From: Chitinophagales bacterium
GTDB taxonomy: Bacteria > Bacteroidota > Bacteroidia > Chitinophagales > Chitinophagaceae
Length of the DNA: 42,437 nt
NCBI GenBank assembly: GCA_017303455.1
Contig: JAFLBM010000031.1
Coordinates: forward strand, 1-42,437
Reading direction: 5' to 3'
Shown: positions 1-8,277 of the stretch, one piece after another
Layout: each line of letters opens with the position of its first letter
Numbering within the stretch: position 1 is the first letter of the stretch
Notes under the pieces: generated by a model
What the model saw: the letters and a program-made list of their open reading frames with translations, nothing else
Told to the model about the DNA's origin: nothing
The model's database searches: none
Position numbers and translations under genes: made by a program

Positions 1-162
1 GCATTTATATATAACCTGATTGGAGTGCCCGTGGCGGCAGGGGTATTGTATCCTATCAATGGATTTTTACTGGATCCTATGATTGCCGGAGCTGCCATGG
101 CGTTGAGTAGTGTGAGTGTAGTGAGCAACAGTTTAAGATTAAAGTTTTCTGCGTTCAAATAG
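1..162 (+). CDS. copA: Copper-translocating P-type ATPase, C-terminal fragment
   Basis: The window opens inside this gene; only the last 53 codons are present, ending in TAG. The peptide carries the last two membrane segments of heavy-metal P1B-type ATPases. VLYPINGFLLDPMIAGAAMA is followed by LSSVSVVSNSLRL, the conserved helix 8 block (MxxSS) that helps form the copper site in CopA-type pumps. The family exports Cu(I) from the cytosol using ATP. Phosphorylation and N-terminal metal domains lie outside the window. An intrinsic terminator follows 25 bp after the stop. A small HMA-fold gene lies downstream, which fits a copper-handling locus. Silver or another soft metal as substrate cannot be excluded. 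Confidence 0.85.
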   Translation, partial: AFIYNLIGVPVAAGVLYPINGFLLDPMIAGAAMALSSVSVVSNSLRLKFSAFK

Positions 163-186
163 CAATTGGTTTTGGTCAGGTTTAAA

Positions 187-212
187 GCCCTGTATTTATA
201 CGGGGTTTTTTT
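187..212 (+). terminator. Intrinsic terminator after the copper ATPase
   Basis: A 7-bp stem, CCCTGTA paired with TACGGGG with one T-G wobble and loop TTTA, is followed by a run of seven T. It lies just downstream of the ATPase stop codon. Confidence 0.8.
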
Positions 213-224
213 ATGCAGCAGTAA

Positions 225-287
225 AAAATTATATACAATAATCAGTTTAAAGTGTAAGCATAACCTCTTATCAGCGGTTTAGCTTTG
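225..287 (+). promoter_or_regulatory. Regulon promoter, copy 1: 21-bp-spaced direct repeats plus -7 box
   Basis: Two imperfect direct repeats, AATTATATAC (227-236) and TAAAGTGTAA (248-257), start 21 bp apart. They are followed after exactly 22 bp by TAGCTTTG (280-287), a perfect Bacteroidota TAnnTTTG -7 element. The same layout recurs at 2321, 2636 and 8774, and in weaker form at 13265. It precedes the HMA-like gene at 383 and leaves an untranslated leader of roughly 90 nt. Two helical turns between repeats next to the -7 box, without a clear -33 box, suggests an AraC-type activator site (inference). Confidence 0.65.
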
Positions 288-382
288 TTGATGTGATGCG
301 GAAGTTTTTACAAAAACTAACTTCTTAATCCAGTTTATCTTTTTGAAGAGTTAGCCTGACCAATTTTACATCAATAAAAATT

Positions 383-622
383 ATGAATATGGAACTGATA
401 ACGTACAAAACCAATATTCGTAGCGAGGCGGCACTTGGTAAGGTTGCTCCTTATCTTAACAGGGCTATAGGAACCGCTAACTGGCAGCTGGATCTGTATA
501 ATAAAGACAAAAAGCTCACGGTCTATTCTCCGGGTATCGTTAATGAAACAGTAGTGCTGGATGCTGTTCATAAAGCAGGCTTTGAAGCAGTTAACCTGGA
601 GGATTTTTACGCCATTTACTAA
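383..622 (+). CDS. HMA-fold small protein lacking both metal-binding cysteines
   Basis: A 79-aa cytosolic protein with the length and pattern of a heavy-metal-associated (HMA) ferredoxin-like domain. It aligns end to end with the 71-aa HMA protein at 13561: KTNIRSEAALGKVAPYLN here against KTTIKCSGCVGKVTPYLN there. The CxxC copper-binding motif is replaced by SEAA, so classical Cu(I) chelation is not expected. The first ATG (383) is used; a second ATG two codons later would give a start like that of the paralog (MEL/MET). It lies between the copper ATPase and a lipoprotein and is preceded by the regulon promoter. It could be a structural, regulatory or protein-binding domain rather than a chaperone. 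Function unknown. Confidence 0.75.
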   Translation: MNMELITYKTNIRSEAALGKVAPYLNRAIGTANWQLDLYNKDKKLTVYSPGIVNETVVLDAVHKAGFEAVNLEDFYAIY

Positions 623-648
623 AATGGTATGGTTTTCCAAAACTACCG

Positions 649-664
649 ACCCGGTTCGCCGGGT
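649..664. other. Perfect stem-loop after the HMA-like gene
   Basis: ACCCGG, loop TTCG, CCGGGT form a perfect 6-bp hairpin about 27 bp after the stop codon at 622. No T-run follows on either strand. It may stabilise the 3' end of the message or act as a weak terminator; the role is unproven. Confidence 0.4.
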
Positions 665-711
665 AAAACGGCCATTTCACACACCACACTGCACGATTCA
701 GCACATATGGC

Positions 712-743
712 CTTGTATGACGCTATTCGGCAAAATACATTTG
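712..743 (+). promoter_or_regulatory. Bacteroidota-type promoter of the lipoprotein gene
   Basis: TTG at 713-715 and TACATTTG at 736-743 (TAnnTTTG consensus) are separated by 20 bp, the usual -33/-7 layout in Bacteroidota. The promoter lies inside the 5' extension of the longest reading frame. It therefore supports the start at 767, not 629. Unlike the nearby efflux promoters it has a -33 box and no direct repeats. Confidence 0.6.
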
Positions 744-766
744 CACCGCCATTAAACTTTAATCAT

Positions 767-2266
767 ATGATCCAAACAATCAGGCATTTCCTTATCACAC
801 TAGTATTATTATCGGCCGTTGCTTCCTGTACTAAAACAAAGGATATAACACCAGCATCACCTATTAGCAGTACTGACACCACTTCTTACATACAGTTTAA
901 AGCTACCGGGCTCCAGTTATCTGGTGACCAGCACTATGCCATTATTACGGTAGAAAACAAAGCCGGTCAGGTATTGCTCAACAACAAAAAGATCACCCTG
1001 GATTATGTACAAGGGGTATATAAAACAGATAAGGTGCAGGTAAATAAGGGTGAATACCGTCTCACCAAATTTATTGTGGCGAAAGCCTCAGATACCGCTG
1101 TTTATGCGGCACCACTGGCAAATTCTGCCAAGGCAGCACAGGTAACCAAACCCCTGCCGCTGGATCTTGCAGTAACGGAATACGGAGTAACACTTTTTAC
1201 AACAGAAGTTGTAAAAATTAACGGGGAAGATGCACCGGTATCATTTGGTTATAATACTTCAGACTTTGGTTTTCTGCCGTATCTTACTTTAAAAGTAAAA
1301 TTAAAAATGAGAGTGGGTGCGGTTGATTATGATAGTTTACCCGGAAAGCTTATGATTGATGCGGTAAACGATAACAATGAACATTGGACAAGGGAAATAG
1401 AGCTAACCAGGGGAGTAACCAGTTTCAGAGTACCGGAAAATTTTTCCAACTATAAACTTGTGATTAATAAATGGAATACCGGTATTGAGGCCAATTATCC
1501 AAGAGTGGCAATTTCTAATAATGCTCAGATTAATCTTGAAAACTTTAAACAGGCTAAAAAACTGGTTAAAGAAACCTCTTACCTCGAATTGTCAACCGGG
1601 TTAAAGGATGATAGCCGCACAGAATATTTCTATTCCAACGGAAATAAATTATCTGATGTAAAGTATTACCAGCGGTTACCACAATTTGCAGACTTACAGC
1701 TTCAGCAGGTGTATAAGTTTCTCTATACGGGAGATGCATTAGATACCATAAAAAGATTTTCACCAGATAATGCAGTTACCGGGTTTACAGCTTTTGGTTA
1801 TGCCGGCAATAAAATTACCAGTATGCATAATAAAAGTTATGATCAGCAAACTTTTGCTGCTGTGGAGTATACCGGAACTGTTGCCAACCCCAGAATAACC
1901 ATTGATTACTTGTTTAGTAATGGAAACAGCATGGTTTACAGGATGAACTACAGTGGTGATAATAAAGTAAACGACCAGGCTCAAACCTCAACTGGCGGAA
2001 CTCAGTCAAGTGTTTATGAATACGATACTAATATCAATCCATATCATCAGTTAGGTTATCCTGATCTTTTCTTTACACAAACGTCAAAGAACAACCGTGT
2101 TATGGAGCAGAGTAGTTATGGAGGAGCTTTCCCTACTTCTATTCCTTATAAATATGAATACAGCTATGATAACGATGGTTACCCAAGTGTTTTGTTTATC
2201 AGTTATAAAGGATATAGCTCTGGCCAGCATCTCTACCGGATAAAAAAGGTATTTCAGTACCAGTAA
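767..2266 (+). CDS. Secreted lipoprotein with Tyr-rich C-terminal repeats, function unknown
   Basis: The protein has 499 residues from the ATG at 767, chosen because it gives a clean SPII signal peptide (hydrophobic stretch, lipobox SAVASC, lipidated Cys21) and lies just after a good promoter. The upstream extension to 629 is not signal-like. The mature part seems to have two halves. The first resembles a beta-rich binding domain (about residues 40-265). The second (about 270-499) has repeated Tyr/Asn/Asp motifs such as YFYSNGNKL, FLYTGDAL, YEYDTN and YEYSYDNDGYP, similar in style to YD-repeat-like segments of Bacteroidota surface lipoproteins (DUF4595-like). It is probably outer-membrane anchored. 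It stands alone with its own terminator. No enzymatic motif was recognised. Confidence 0.8.
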   Translation: MIQTIRHFLITLVLLSAVASCTKTKDITPASPISSTDTTSYIQFKATGLQLSGDQHYAIITVENKAGQVLLNNKKITLDYVQGVYKTDKVQVNKGEYRLTKFIVAKASDTAVYAAPLANSAKAAQVTKPLPLDLAVTEYGVTLFTTEVVKINGEDAPVSFGYNTSDFGFLPYLTLKVKLKMRVGAVDYDSLPGKLMIDAVNDNNEHWTREIELTRGVTSFRVPENFSNYKLVINKWNTGIEANYPRVAISNNAQINLENFKQAKKLVKETSYLELSTGLKDDSRTEYFYSNGNKLSDVKYYQRLPQFADLQLQQVYKFLYTGDALDTIKRFSPDNAVTGFTAFGYAGNKITSMHNKSYDQQTFAAVEYTGTVANPRITIDYLFSNGNSMVYRMNYSGDNKVNDQAQTSTGGTQSSVYEYDTNINPYHQLGYPDLFFTQTSKNNRVMEQSSYGGAFPTSIPYKYEYSYDNDGYPSVLFISYKGYSSGQHLYRIKKVFQYQ

Positions 2267-2285
2267 TAGAAACCCAACAATGAAG

Positions 2286-2308
2286 TCCCGCTAAATGCGG
2301 GATTTTTT
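2286..2308 (+). terminator. Intrinsic terminator after the lipoprotein gene
   Basis: TCCCGC, loop TAAAT, GCGGGA, then six T, starting 20 bp after the stop codon. A textbook rho-independent terminator. Confidence 0.9.
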
Positions 2309-2320
2309 GTTTAGGGTGTT

Positions 2321-2383
2321 CAAATAATATAACTTTTGCTATAAATAGTGTAACGGCTTTACATAACAGACGCTGAATTTTTG
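2321..2383 (+). promoter_or_regulatory. Regulon promoter, copy 2, before a broken lipoprotein gene
   Basis: Direct repeats AATAATATAA (2323-2332) and AATAGTGTAA (2344-2353) are 21 bp apart. After 22 bp comes AATTTTTG (2376-2383), a TAnnTTTG element with one mismatch. The first repeat, with its preceding CA, is identical over 12 bases to the copy at 2636. The next start codon is at 2402, which opens the remnant described below. Confidence 0.6.
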
Positions 2384-2401
2384 ATGCAGAAATTAAAGGT
2401 T

Positions 2402-2548
2402 ATGAGAACAACTAATATTTGACTGGCAATTTTTTCAGGAGTTATACTGTTATTCGCAGTGGCCTGCTCGTTAAAGTTGACAAATATCAATAACAAAAAA
2501 CTTACCGAAGAAGGTCTTGTATCAAAGTTGTTTTACCCGGCTATTTAA
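2402..2548 (+). pseudogene. Small lipoprotein gene broken by an in-frame TGA at codon 7
   Basis: Reading from ATG 2402 gives MRTTNI, an in-frame TGA at 2420-2422, and then LAIFSGVILLFAVACS with a good lipobox (FAVAC) in the same frame. The frame continues to TAA at 2546-2548 and would encode 48 residues. The hydrophobic core and lipidation Cys lie after the stop, so the reading frame looks like a small lipoprotein or a truncated longer one. It sits 18 bp after a copy of the regulon promoter, so a transcript may still be made. Alternatives are initiation downstream at a non-ATG codon or stop readthrough. No homolog was recognised from the 26 residues after the Cys. Confidence 0.5.
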
Positions 2549-2635
2549 GTGCTAATATTAAAATAAATTTGAGCTGAACAATTGTATAAAGCAGGCTTTG
2601 CATCATTGCAGAGCCTTTCTGTTTATAACTATCTC

Positions 2636-2698
2636 CAAATAATATAATTCTTACCGGCAATAGTATAAGTAATGCCCCTTGCATGCTTTCTAATTTTG
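2636..2698 (+). promoter_or_regulatory. Regulon promoter, copy 3, of the RND efflux operon
   Basis: Direct repeats AATAATATAA (2638-2647) and AATAGTATAA (2659-2668) start 21 bp apart and differ at one position. Exactly 22 bp later is TAATTTTG (2691-2698), a perfect TAnnTTTG box. No TTTG-like -33 element is present; its place is next to the second repeat, as expected for an activator-dependent promoter. The first gene starts at 2731. This is the best-conserved copy in the window. Confidence 0.7.
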
Positions 2699-2730
2699 GT
2701 CATCAATTAATTATTTAAAAGGAAAATAAT

Positions 2731-3795
2731 ATGCAAACAAATACACTTAGGCTATTTATCATTGCAGGTGTGGCAATGGTTATAACAGCAGCCTGTTCTT
2801 CCAAAGCTGCTGATTCAAAACAATCAGAAACAAAACAAAGTCCTGTGCCAGCCGGTCTCCCGGTTGATGCAATCGTAGCTGATGAAACTTCATTAAACGA
2901 AACAGAAACTGTAGCTGGCTCTGTTGTGCCTAATCGTACAGTTGATGTGATGAGTGAATTATCAAAAAAGATAGCTTATGTTTCTTTCAGGGATGGAAGC
3001 TATGTGAGCCAGGGACAAGTATTGTATAAGCTGGATGATGCAGATATCCAGGCAAAACTTCGCCAGCTACAGGCTGAGTTAAATCTTGCGAGGATCAACG
3101 AACATCGTTTAAATGAATTATTAAAAACAGAAACGGTTCGCCAGGAAGAATATGATATTGCCTTGGCTAAACTGCAATCCTTACAGGCAGCACAGGATAT
3201 TTTGCAGGTAGAGCTTTCTAAAACTTCCATTAAAGCTCCCTTTTCTGGTGTAATCGGTATCTCCAAAGTTTTTGCCGGCACACTCGTAACACCCGGTATG
3301 CCCTTGGTGAGTTTACAGGAGCAGGGAATATTAAAAATTCAATTTACTATTTCAGAAAAATATTTGCCATTGGTAAAAGCAGGCAATAAAATTTCATTTA
3401 CAACAGAATTGAGTAAAGAACCGCTTGATGCAACAGTCGTATCAACTGAGGCTGGTGTGGATATGCAATCAAGAAACATTACAGTACAGGCAATAACTAC
3501 TAATACAGGCGGAAAGTTAAAAGCAGGAATGTCTGCCAAAGTGTATTTCAAAACTTCAGCAGATGATACCCGTGGTATTTTAATTCCAACAGAATCACTG
3601 ATACCTGGTGAAAATGGTTACAGTGTATTTCTTGTAAAAAATAATACAGCAAAGATCACTCCTGTTTCCATCACTAACCGAAATGAAAAAGAGGCATTGA
3701 TCAGTTCAGGTATCAGCAATGGGGATACGGTAATGATCTCCAACATGCTTCGTGCCGCGGATGGAGTCCCTGTAACTGTAGTATCTGTAAAATAA
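2731..3795 (+). CDS. RND efflux periplasmic adaptor (membrane fusion protein), lipoprotein
   Basis: 354 residues of the HlyD/AcrA family. A SPII signal (lipobox ITAAC, Cys22) anchors it in a membrane, as for AcrA. The order is typical: biotinyl-lipoyl-like half near residues 65-100 (SFRDGSYVSQGQVLYKLDDA), alpha-helical hairpin about 105-150, second lipoyl half (SIKAPFSGVIGISKV), beta-barrel (about 205-285), and a membrane-proximal C-terminal domain. The ATG follows AAAGGAAAATAAT, one of the few purine-rich leaders here. It is the first gene of a four-gene operon, 24 bp before the RND pump, and links that pump to the TolC-like channel. Substrate cannot be read from the sequence. Confidence 0.93.
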   Translation: MQTNTLRLFIIAGVAMVITAACSSKAADSKQSETKQSPVPAGLPVDAIVADETSLNETETVAGSVVPNRTVDVMSELSKKIAYVSFRDGSYVSQGQVLYKLDDADIQAKLRQLQAELNLARINEHRLNELLKTETVRQEEYDIALAKLQSLQAAQDILQVELSKTSIKAPFSGVIGISKVFAGTLVTPGMPLVSLQEQGILKIQFTISEKYLPLVKAGNKISFTTELSKEPLDATVVSTEAGVDMQSRNITVQAITTNTGGKLKAGMSAKVYFKTSADDTRGILIPTESLIPGENGYSVFLVKNNTAKITPVSITNRNEKEALISSGISNGDTVMISNMLRAADGVPVTVVSVK

Positions 3796-3819
3796 GTTTT
3801 CATCTTAAAAAATTGAAGC

Positions 3820-6800
3820 ATGAGTTTACCGTCAATAAGTATAAAAAAGCCGGTACTGGCTGCTGTTTTTTCTGCACTCATCGTTATTGCAGGATTGGTG
3901 GGCTGGCGTTACCTGGGTGTAAGAGAATTTCCGATGACAGAGCCGCCGGTTATTTCTGTTATCACCTTTTATGCCGGTGCCAGCCCGGATGTGATTGCCT
4001 CAAAAATTACCAAGCCTATTGAAGAATCTATTGCTGAAGCGAATGGTGTAAGAACGATTTCATCTGAATCAAGAGAACAGGTGAGTGTGATTTCTGTGGA
4101 ATTTAACCGTGATGTTGATTTAGAAGATGCGTTAAATGACGTAAGAGATAAAGTAGCGAAATCAAAAAGCCAGATTCCTGCGGATGTGGATCCTCCCATT
4201 GTAGAAAAAGCTACCTCACCCGATAACCTGGTAGCTTTCCTGGAAGTGGAGAGTGATACAAAAGATATCAAAGAAGTAAGTCATTTGGCATCTACGGTTA
4301 TTAAAGATCGTATGCAATCTATTCCCGGTATTCAACGGGTAGCTATAGTAGGTGAACATAAATATGCGATGCGTTTACGTTTTGACCAGGTTAAATTAGC
4401 TGCTTACCAGTTAACACCGGAAGATATACGGATTGCATTGGCAAAAGAAAATATTGATCTGCCTTCGGGACGTATTGAAGGTAACAGCAGTGAGCTGAGT
4501 GTCCGTACCCTTGGAAGACTGACCACCCCGGATGAGTTTAATGAAATGATCATTAGACAAACGGCTAATGCTGTTATCCGCTTAAAAGATATTGGGTATG
4601 CAGAACTGGGCGAAATGAATGAACGCAATGCGATCATCAATGAAACTGGCGGTAAAAATGCAATAGGCGTGGGTGTGGCAATACAAATCCAAAGAGGAGC
4701 GAATGCGATTAAAGTAGTGGATGAGTTTTACAAGCGGCTGGAAGATCTGAAGAAAGAAATCCCTCCTGAGTATAGGCTTATTGTAGGATTTGATTATACC
4801 AAACCTGTTCGTGAATCGATTAAGGAAGTGGAAGAAACCTTATTCATTGCTTTTGGTTTGGTGGTGATCATCATCTTCCTGTTTTTGCGTGACTGGAGAT
4901 CAACCATCATCCCCGTAATTGCCATCCCGGTTTCCATTCTCTCTGCTTTCTTCATCATGTACATAGCAGGTTTCTCCATAAATGTTTTAACCTTATTGGG
5001 ATTAGTGCTGGCTATTGGCTTGGTCGTGGATGATGCGATCGTTGTGTTGGAAAATATTTATAAGAAAGTGGAAGAAGGTATGTCGCCCATACAGGCAGCC
5101 TTTGCCGGTAGTAAAGAAATTTATTTCGCCGTAATCTCCACCACCATCACACTGGCAGCTGTATTCATGCCCATCATCTTTATGGGTGGTATCAGCGGAC
5201 AATTGTTTAAAGAATTTGCGATTGTGGTATCTGGTTCTGTATTGGTATCTGCTTTTGTAGCATTGACCTTATCGCCCATGCTAAGTGCTTACCTGTTGAA
5301 AAAGCAGGATAAGCCAAACTGGTTGTATCGTGTAACAGAACCATTCTTTATCAGATTAAATAATGGATATGCTTCCTGGTTGAAAGGTTTTATGCGTCAT
5401 CGCTGGTTAGCATTTGTATTTCTTACCGGCACTGCCAGTCTTATTTATTTCATTGGAAAAAAATTACCAAGTGAATTAGCACCGGTGGAAGACAGAAGTA
5501 ATATGAGCCTGATCGCTATTGCTCCTGAAGGTGTTTCGTTTGAAAAAATGAAACAGAACATGATAGAAGTAGGCAAGTATGTCAATGATTCTACGGATGG
5601 TTTGTATCAAACTTATTCCATGGTAGCTATTTCATTTATACCTGCACCGGCGCCTACCAGTTTTGCGGTACAATCTATTTACTTAAAAGATCCGAAAGAA
5701 AGAAAGACAACCATTCAGCAACTCTATAATCAATACGGAATGGCTTCGGGTAATTTCAGAAATATTTTATTGTTTCCTTACCTGCCGCCAACCATTGGTA
5801 CCCGTTACGGTGGTGGTATGCCGGTACAGTTTGTATTACAGGCTCCGGGTTTGGATAGCATTTCTTCCGTATTGCCTAAGTTTTTAAATGCAGCCAGGCA
5901 AAGTAAGAAGTTGATGTTTGTGGATGCGGATCTGAAGATTAATAAACCTGAATTAAAAATAAATATCGACCGTAAAAAGGCAGCTTTAGTGGGTGTTTCT
6001 ATACAGGAAGTGGCAAGGGCCTTACAGCTTTCTTTTTCTGGTCAGCGTTACGGTTATTATTTACAAAATGACCGCCAGTACGAGGTCATCGGGCAAGTGG
6101 AAAGAATAAACAGGAATGATATCAGCGACCTGCGTTCTATATATGTTCGTTCTGCTAACGGGCAAATGATCTCCTTAGATAATCTTGTCACGATTGAAGA
6201 GGGAATCAGTCCCGCCGCTATTTATCGTTATGATCAATATACTTCTGCCACTGTATCTGCCGGTTTAGCTCCGGGTGTGAGTCTCGCTGAAGGTATCAAA
6301 GAGATGGAGCGGATTAGGCAGGAAGTGCTGGGAGAAAATTTCAAAACAACTTTAGCGGGTCAGTCAAGAGATTACCAGGAAAGCCAGGGCAATATCAATT
6401 TCACATTGATCCTCGCTTTATTACTCATTTACATGATCCTTGCAGCACAGTTTGAAAGTCTTCGTGATCCGCTGATCATCATGCTTACTGTACCGATGGC
6501 TGTAACAGGTGCATTGCTGAGTTTGCATTGGTTTGGACAAAGCCTGAATGTATTCAGCCAGATTGGTATCATCACACTTGTGGGATTGATCACCAAGAAT
6601 GGAATCCTGATCGTAGAGTTCGCCAATCATTTAAAGGAATCAGGTATGAGTAAACTGGAAGCAGCTATTCATGCTGCGGAACAACGTTTCCGTCCCATCC
6701 TGATGACTTCACTGGCCATGATATTTGGTGCGCTGCCTATTGCTTTAACGAATAACAGCCGGCAATCCCTGGGAATTGTAATTGCAGGGGGGTTGGTGTT

Positions 6801-6921
6801 TGCCGGTATTCTAACACTATTTATCATTCCGGCGGTGTACTCTTATTTCTCTTCTGCCAAAACGAGAAAGAAAGTGGAAGAGATAATTCCTATGGATGAT
6901 ACTCAAAAACAAATTGCCTGA
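3820..6921 (+). CDS. RND family efflux pump, inner-membrane transporter
   Basis: 1033 residues, normal for AcrB/MexB-type (HAE-1) proton antiporters. The N-terminal helix (KKPVLAAVFSALIVIAGLVG) and PMTEPPVISVITFYAGASPD are family signatures. Helix 4 carries the proton-relay pair in LAIGLVVDDAIVVLEN (Asp404, Asp405), and helix 10 the partner Lys926 in LVGLITKNGILIVEF. Two large periplasmic loops (about 35-330 and 555-860) form the porter and docking domains. It acts as a trimer with the preceding adaptor and following TolC-like protein to expel compounds from cell to medium. The copper-like neighbourhood raises CusA-type export, but the sequence looks more like the drug-exporting branch. The methionine-relay residues of CusA were not verified. 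Confidence 0.95.
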   Translation: MSLPSISIKKPVLAAVFSALIVIAGLVGWRYLGVREFPMTEPPVISVITFYAGASPDVIASKITKPIEESIAEANGVRTISSESREQVSVISVEFNRDVDLEDALNDVRDKVAKSKSQIPADVDPPIVEKATSPDNLVAFLEVESDTKDIKEVSHLASTVIKDRMQSIPGIQRVAIVGEHKYAMRLRFDQVKLAAYQLTPEDIRIALAKENIDLPSGRIEGNSSELSVRTLGRLTTPDEFNEMIIRQTANAVIRLKDIGYAELGEMNERNAIINETGGKNAIGVGVAIQIQRGANAIKVVDEFYKRLEDLKKEIPPEYRLIVGFDYTKPVRESIKEVEETLFIAFGLVVIIIFLFLRDWRSTIIPVIAIPVSILSAFFIMYIAGFSINVLTLLGLVLAIGLVVDDAIVVLENIYKKVEEGMSPIQAAFAGSKEIYFAVISTTITLAAVFMPIIFMGGISGQLFKEFAIVVSGSVLVSAFVALTLSPMLSAYLLKKQDKPNWLYRVTEPFFIRLNNGYASWLKGFMRHRWLAFVFLTGTASLIYFIGKKLPSELAPVEDRSNMSLIAIAPEGVSFEKMKQNMIEVGKYVNDSTDGLYQTYSMVAISFIPAPAPTSFAVQSIYLKDPKERKTTIQQLYNQYGMASGNFRNILLFPYLPPTIGTRYGGGMPVQFVLQAPGLDSISSVLPKFLNAARQSKKLMFVDADLKINKPELKINIDRKKAALVGVSIQEVARALQLSFSGQRYGYYLQNDRQYEVIGQVERINRNDISDLRSIYVRSANGQMISLDNLVTIEEGISPAAIYRYDQYTSATVSAGLAPGVSLAEGIKEMERIRQEVLGENFKTTLAGQSRDYQESQGNINFTLILALLLIYMILAAQFESLRDPLIIMLTVPMAVTGALLSLHWFGQSLNVFSQIGIITLVGLITKNGILIVEFANHLKESGMSKLEAAIHAAEQRFRPILMTSLAMIFGALPIALTNNSRQSLGIVIAGGLVFAGILTLFIIPAVYSYFSSAKTRKKVEEIIPMDDTQKQIA

Positions 6922-6937
6922 TCTTAAATAAAGAGGT

Positions 6938-8266
6938 ATGAAACAATATTTTCAAAAATTATGGATACTGCCGGCACTTTTATTAAGTGCAGCAAGTATA
7001 AAAGCTCAAGTAAAAGAACTGAGTTTGCAGGAAGCTTTACAGATTGCTTCCAAAGGAAACCGCCAGTTACAGGTTAAATGGCTGGAAAGCGAAAAAGCCG
7101 CAACAGCAGTAAAAGAAGCGAAAAGTTTTTTATTGCCAACCGTAACCGCTAATGGTGCTTACACCATTTACAGCGAAAGACCGGTGATCTATTTAAGAAA
7201 TGAAAACGGGTCTCCCAAAGTAAATGATGTAAAGTTTGGCGGACGGTTTGCCTTTGATGGGTATGTTATGGGTAGTTATTCGCTTTTAAATCCTGTTACC
7301 AAAAGTAATATCCGTGTGGCAGGTATCAATGAACAAATCAGTAAACAGGAAATAAAAAATACGGAAGAAAACCTGGCCCTGAATATTGCCCAATTATATC
7401 TGACAGTGCTGATGAATAAAGAACAGCAAAAAGTACTGGAACAGAGTTTGCTGCGTAATGAAAGAGCATTAAAAGATTCCCGATCCTTATTCCTGCAGGG
7501 GAAAAGTTTAAAAACAGATACGCTGAGTAATTATATTTCCGTTCAGAATCTTCATGCTTCCATCTCTGCACTGGAAAACAATATGGGTGTTTTATCAGTA
7601 CAATTAAAACAACTGATGGGAATGGAAGACAGTGTGAAGTTGGCATTTACGGACAGTCTTACCTTGACTGAACAAGGGTTTACGGTTACCAGTGCTGGTC
7701 TTTCTGTTGCTTTGGATAACCGTAAGGATGTAAAGATCCAATCCTTAAGAATTGATCAGTCAAAAGAATTGTTGTTTAATGCAAAAGCTGGTTTTAAACC
7801 TCAGCTGACAGCTATAGCACAATACCAGGTACAAAACCAGTCAGACAATTTCTGGAGCGGAAGTATCCCACGCAGTTCCTTTGCAGGTGTGAGATTAACA
7901 GTGCCCATTTATTCCGGTAACCGTTTAAAATATAAATCCGCACAATCAAAGCTGAGCATAAAACAAAATGAAATTACTTTAGCAGATCTGAAGAACAGTA
8001 TCCAGGCAGAACTGGTATCACTAAATGCCAACCTGAAGGAAGCTTACGATCAATGGAACATCCAGCAACAAAGTGTGGAAGCTGCCCAGATTAATTATAC
8101 GATGATGAATGACCGGTATCGCTATGGTTTGGGTAACCGGCTTGAGCTGACAGATGCGGAACTGGCATTGACCAAAGCGAAACTGGACCAGTTACAAGCT
8201 GTTTTCTCGATTCGGCTTATTGAATTACAATTAAAAAAAGCAATGGGTATATTGCAACTCAATTAA
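6938..8266 (+). CDS. TolC-family outer-membrane efflux channel
   Basis: 442 residues with a Sec signal peptide ending near SIKAQ (residue 23) and two OEP repeats typical of TolC/OprM trimers. The first starts at LSLQEALQIASKGNRQLQ; the second covers the C-terminal half (SAGLSVALDNRKDVK, then a long helix near residues 330-390). RYRYGLGNRLELTDAELALT is the usual C-terminal motif of this family in Bacteroidota. No lipobox is visible. It starts 16 bp after the pump gene, completing the tripartite system and giving the exit duct across the outer membrane. Confidence 0.93.
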   Translation: MKQYFQKLWILPALLLSAASIKAQVKELSLQEALQIASKGNRQLQVKWLESEKAATAVKEAKSFLLPTVTANGAYTIYSERPVIYLRNENGSPKVNDVKFGGRFAFDGYVMGSYSLLNPVTKSNIRVAGINEQISKQEIKNTEENLALNIAQLYLTVLMNKEQQKVLEQSLLRNERALKDSRSLFLQGKSLKTDTLSNYISVQNLHASISALENNMGVLSVQLKQLMGMEDSVKLAFTDSLTLTEQGFTVTSAGLSVALDNRKDVKIQSLRIDQSKELLFNAKAGFKPQLTAIAQYQVQNQSDNFWSGSIPRSSFAGVRLTVPIYSGNRLKYKSAQSKLSIKQNEITLADLKNSIQAELVSLNANLKEAYDQWNIQQQSVEAAQINYTMMNDRYRYGLGNRLELTDAELALTKAKLDQLQAVFSIRLIELQLKKAMGILQLN

Positions 8267-8277
8267 AACTTATCAAA

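Noticed and set aside
629..766. N-terminal extension of the lipoprotein gene
   Set aside because: A promoter lies inside it, it has no signal-like sequence, and ATG 767 gives a clean lipoprotein signal.
2731..6921. CusA/CusB-type copper-specific RND system
   Set aside because: The pump reads more like the HAE-1 drug-export branch; copper involvement rests only on the neighbourhood and shared promoter, so a metal substrate was not assigned.
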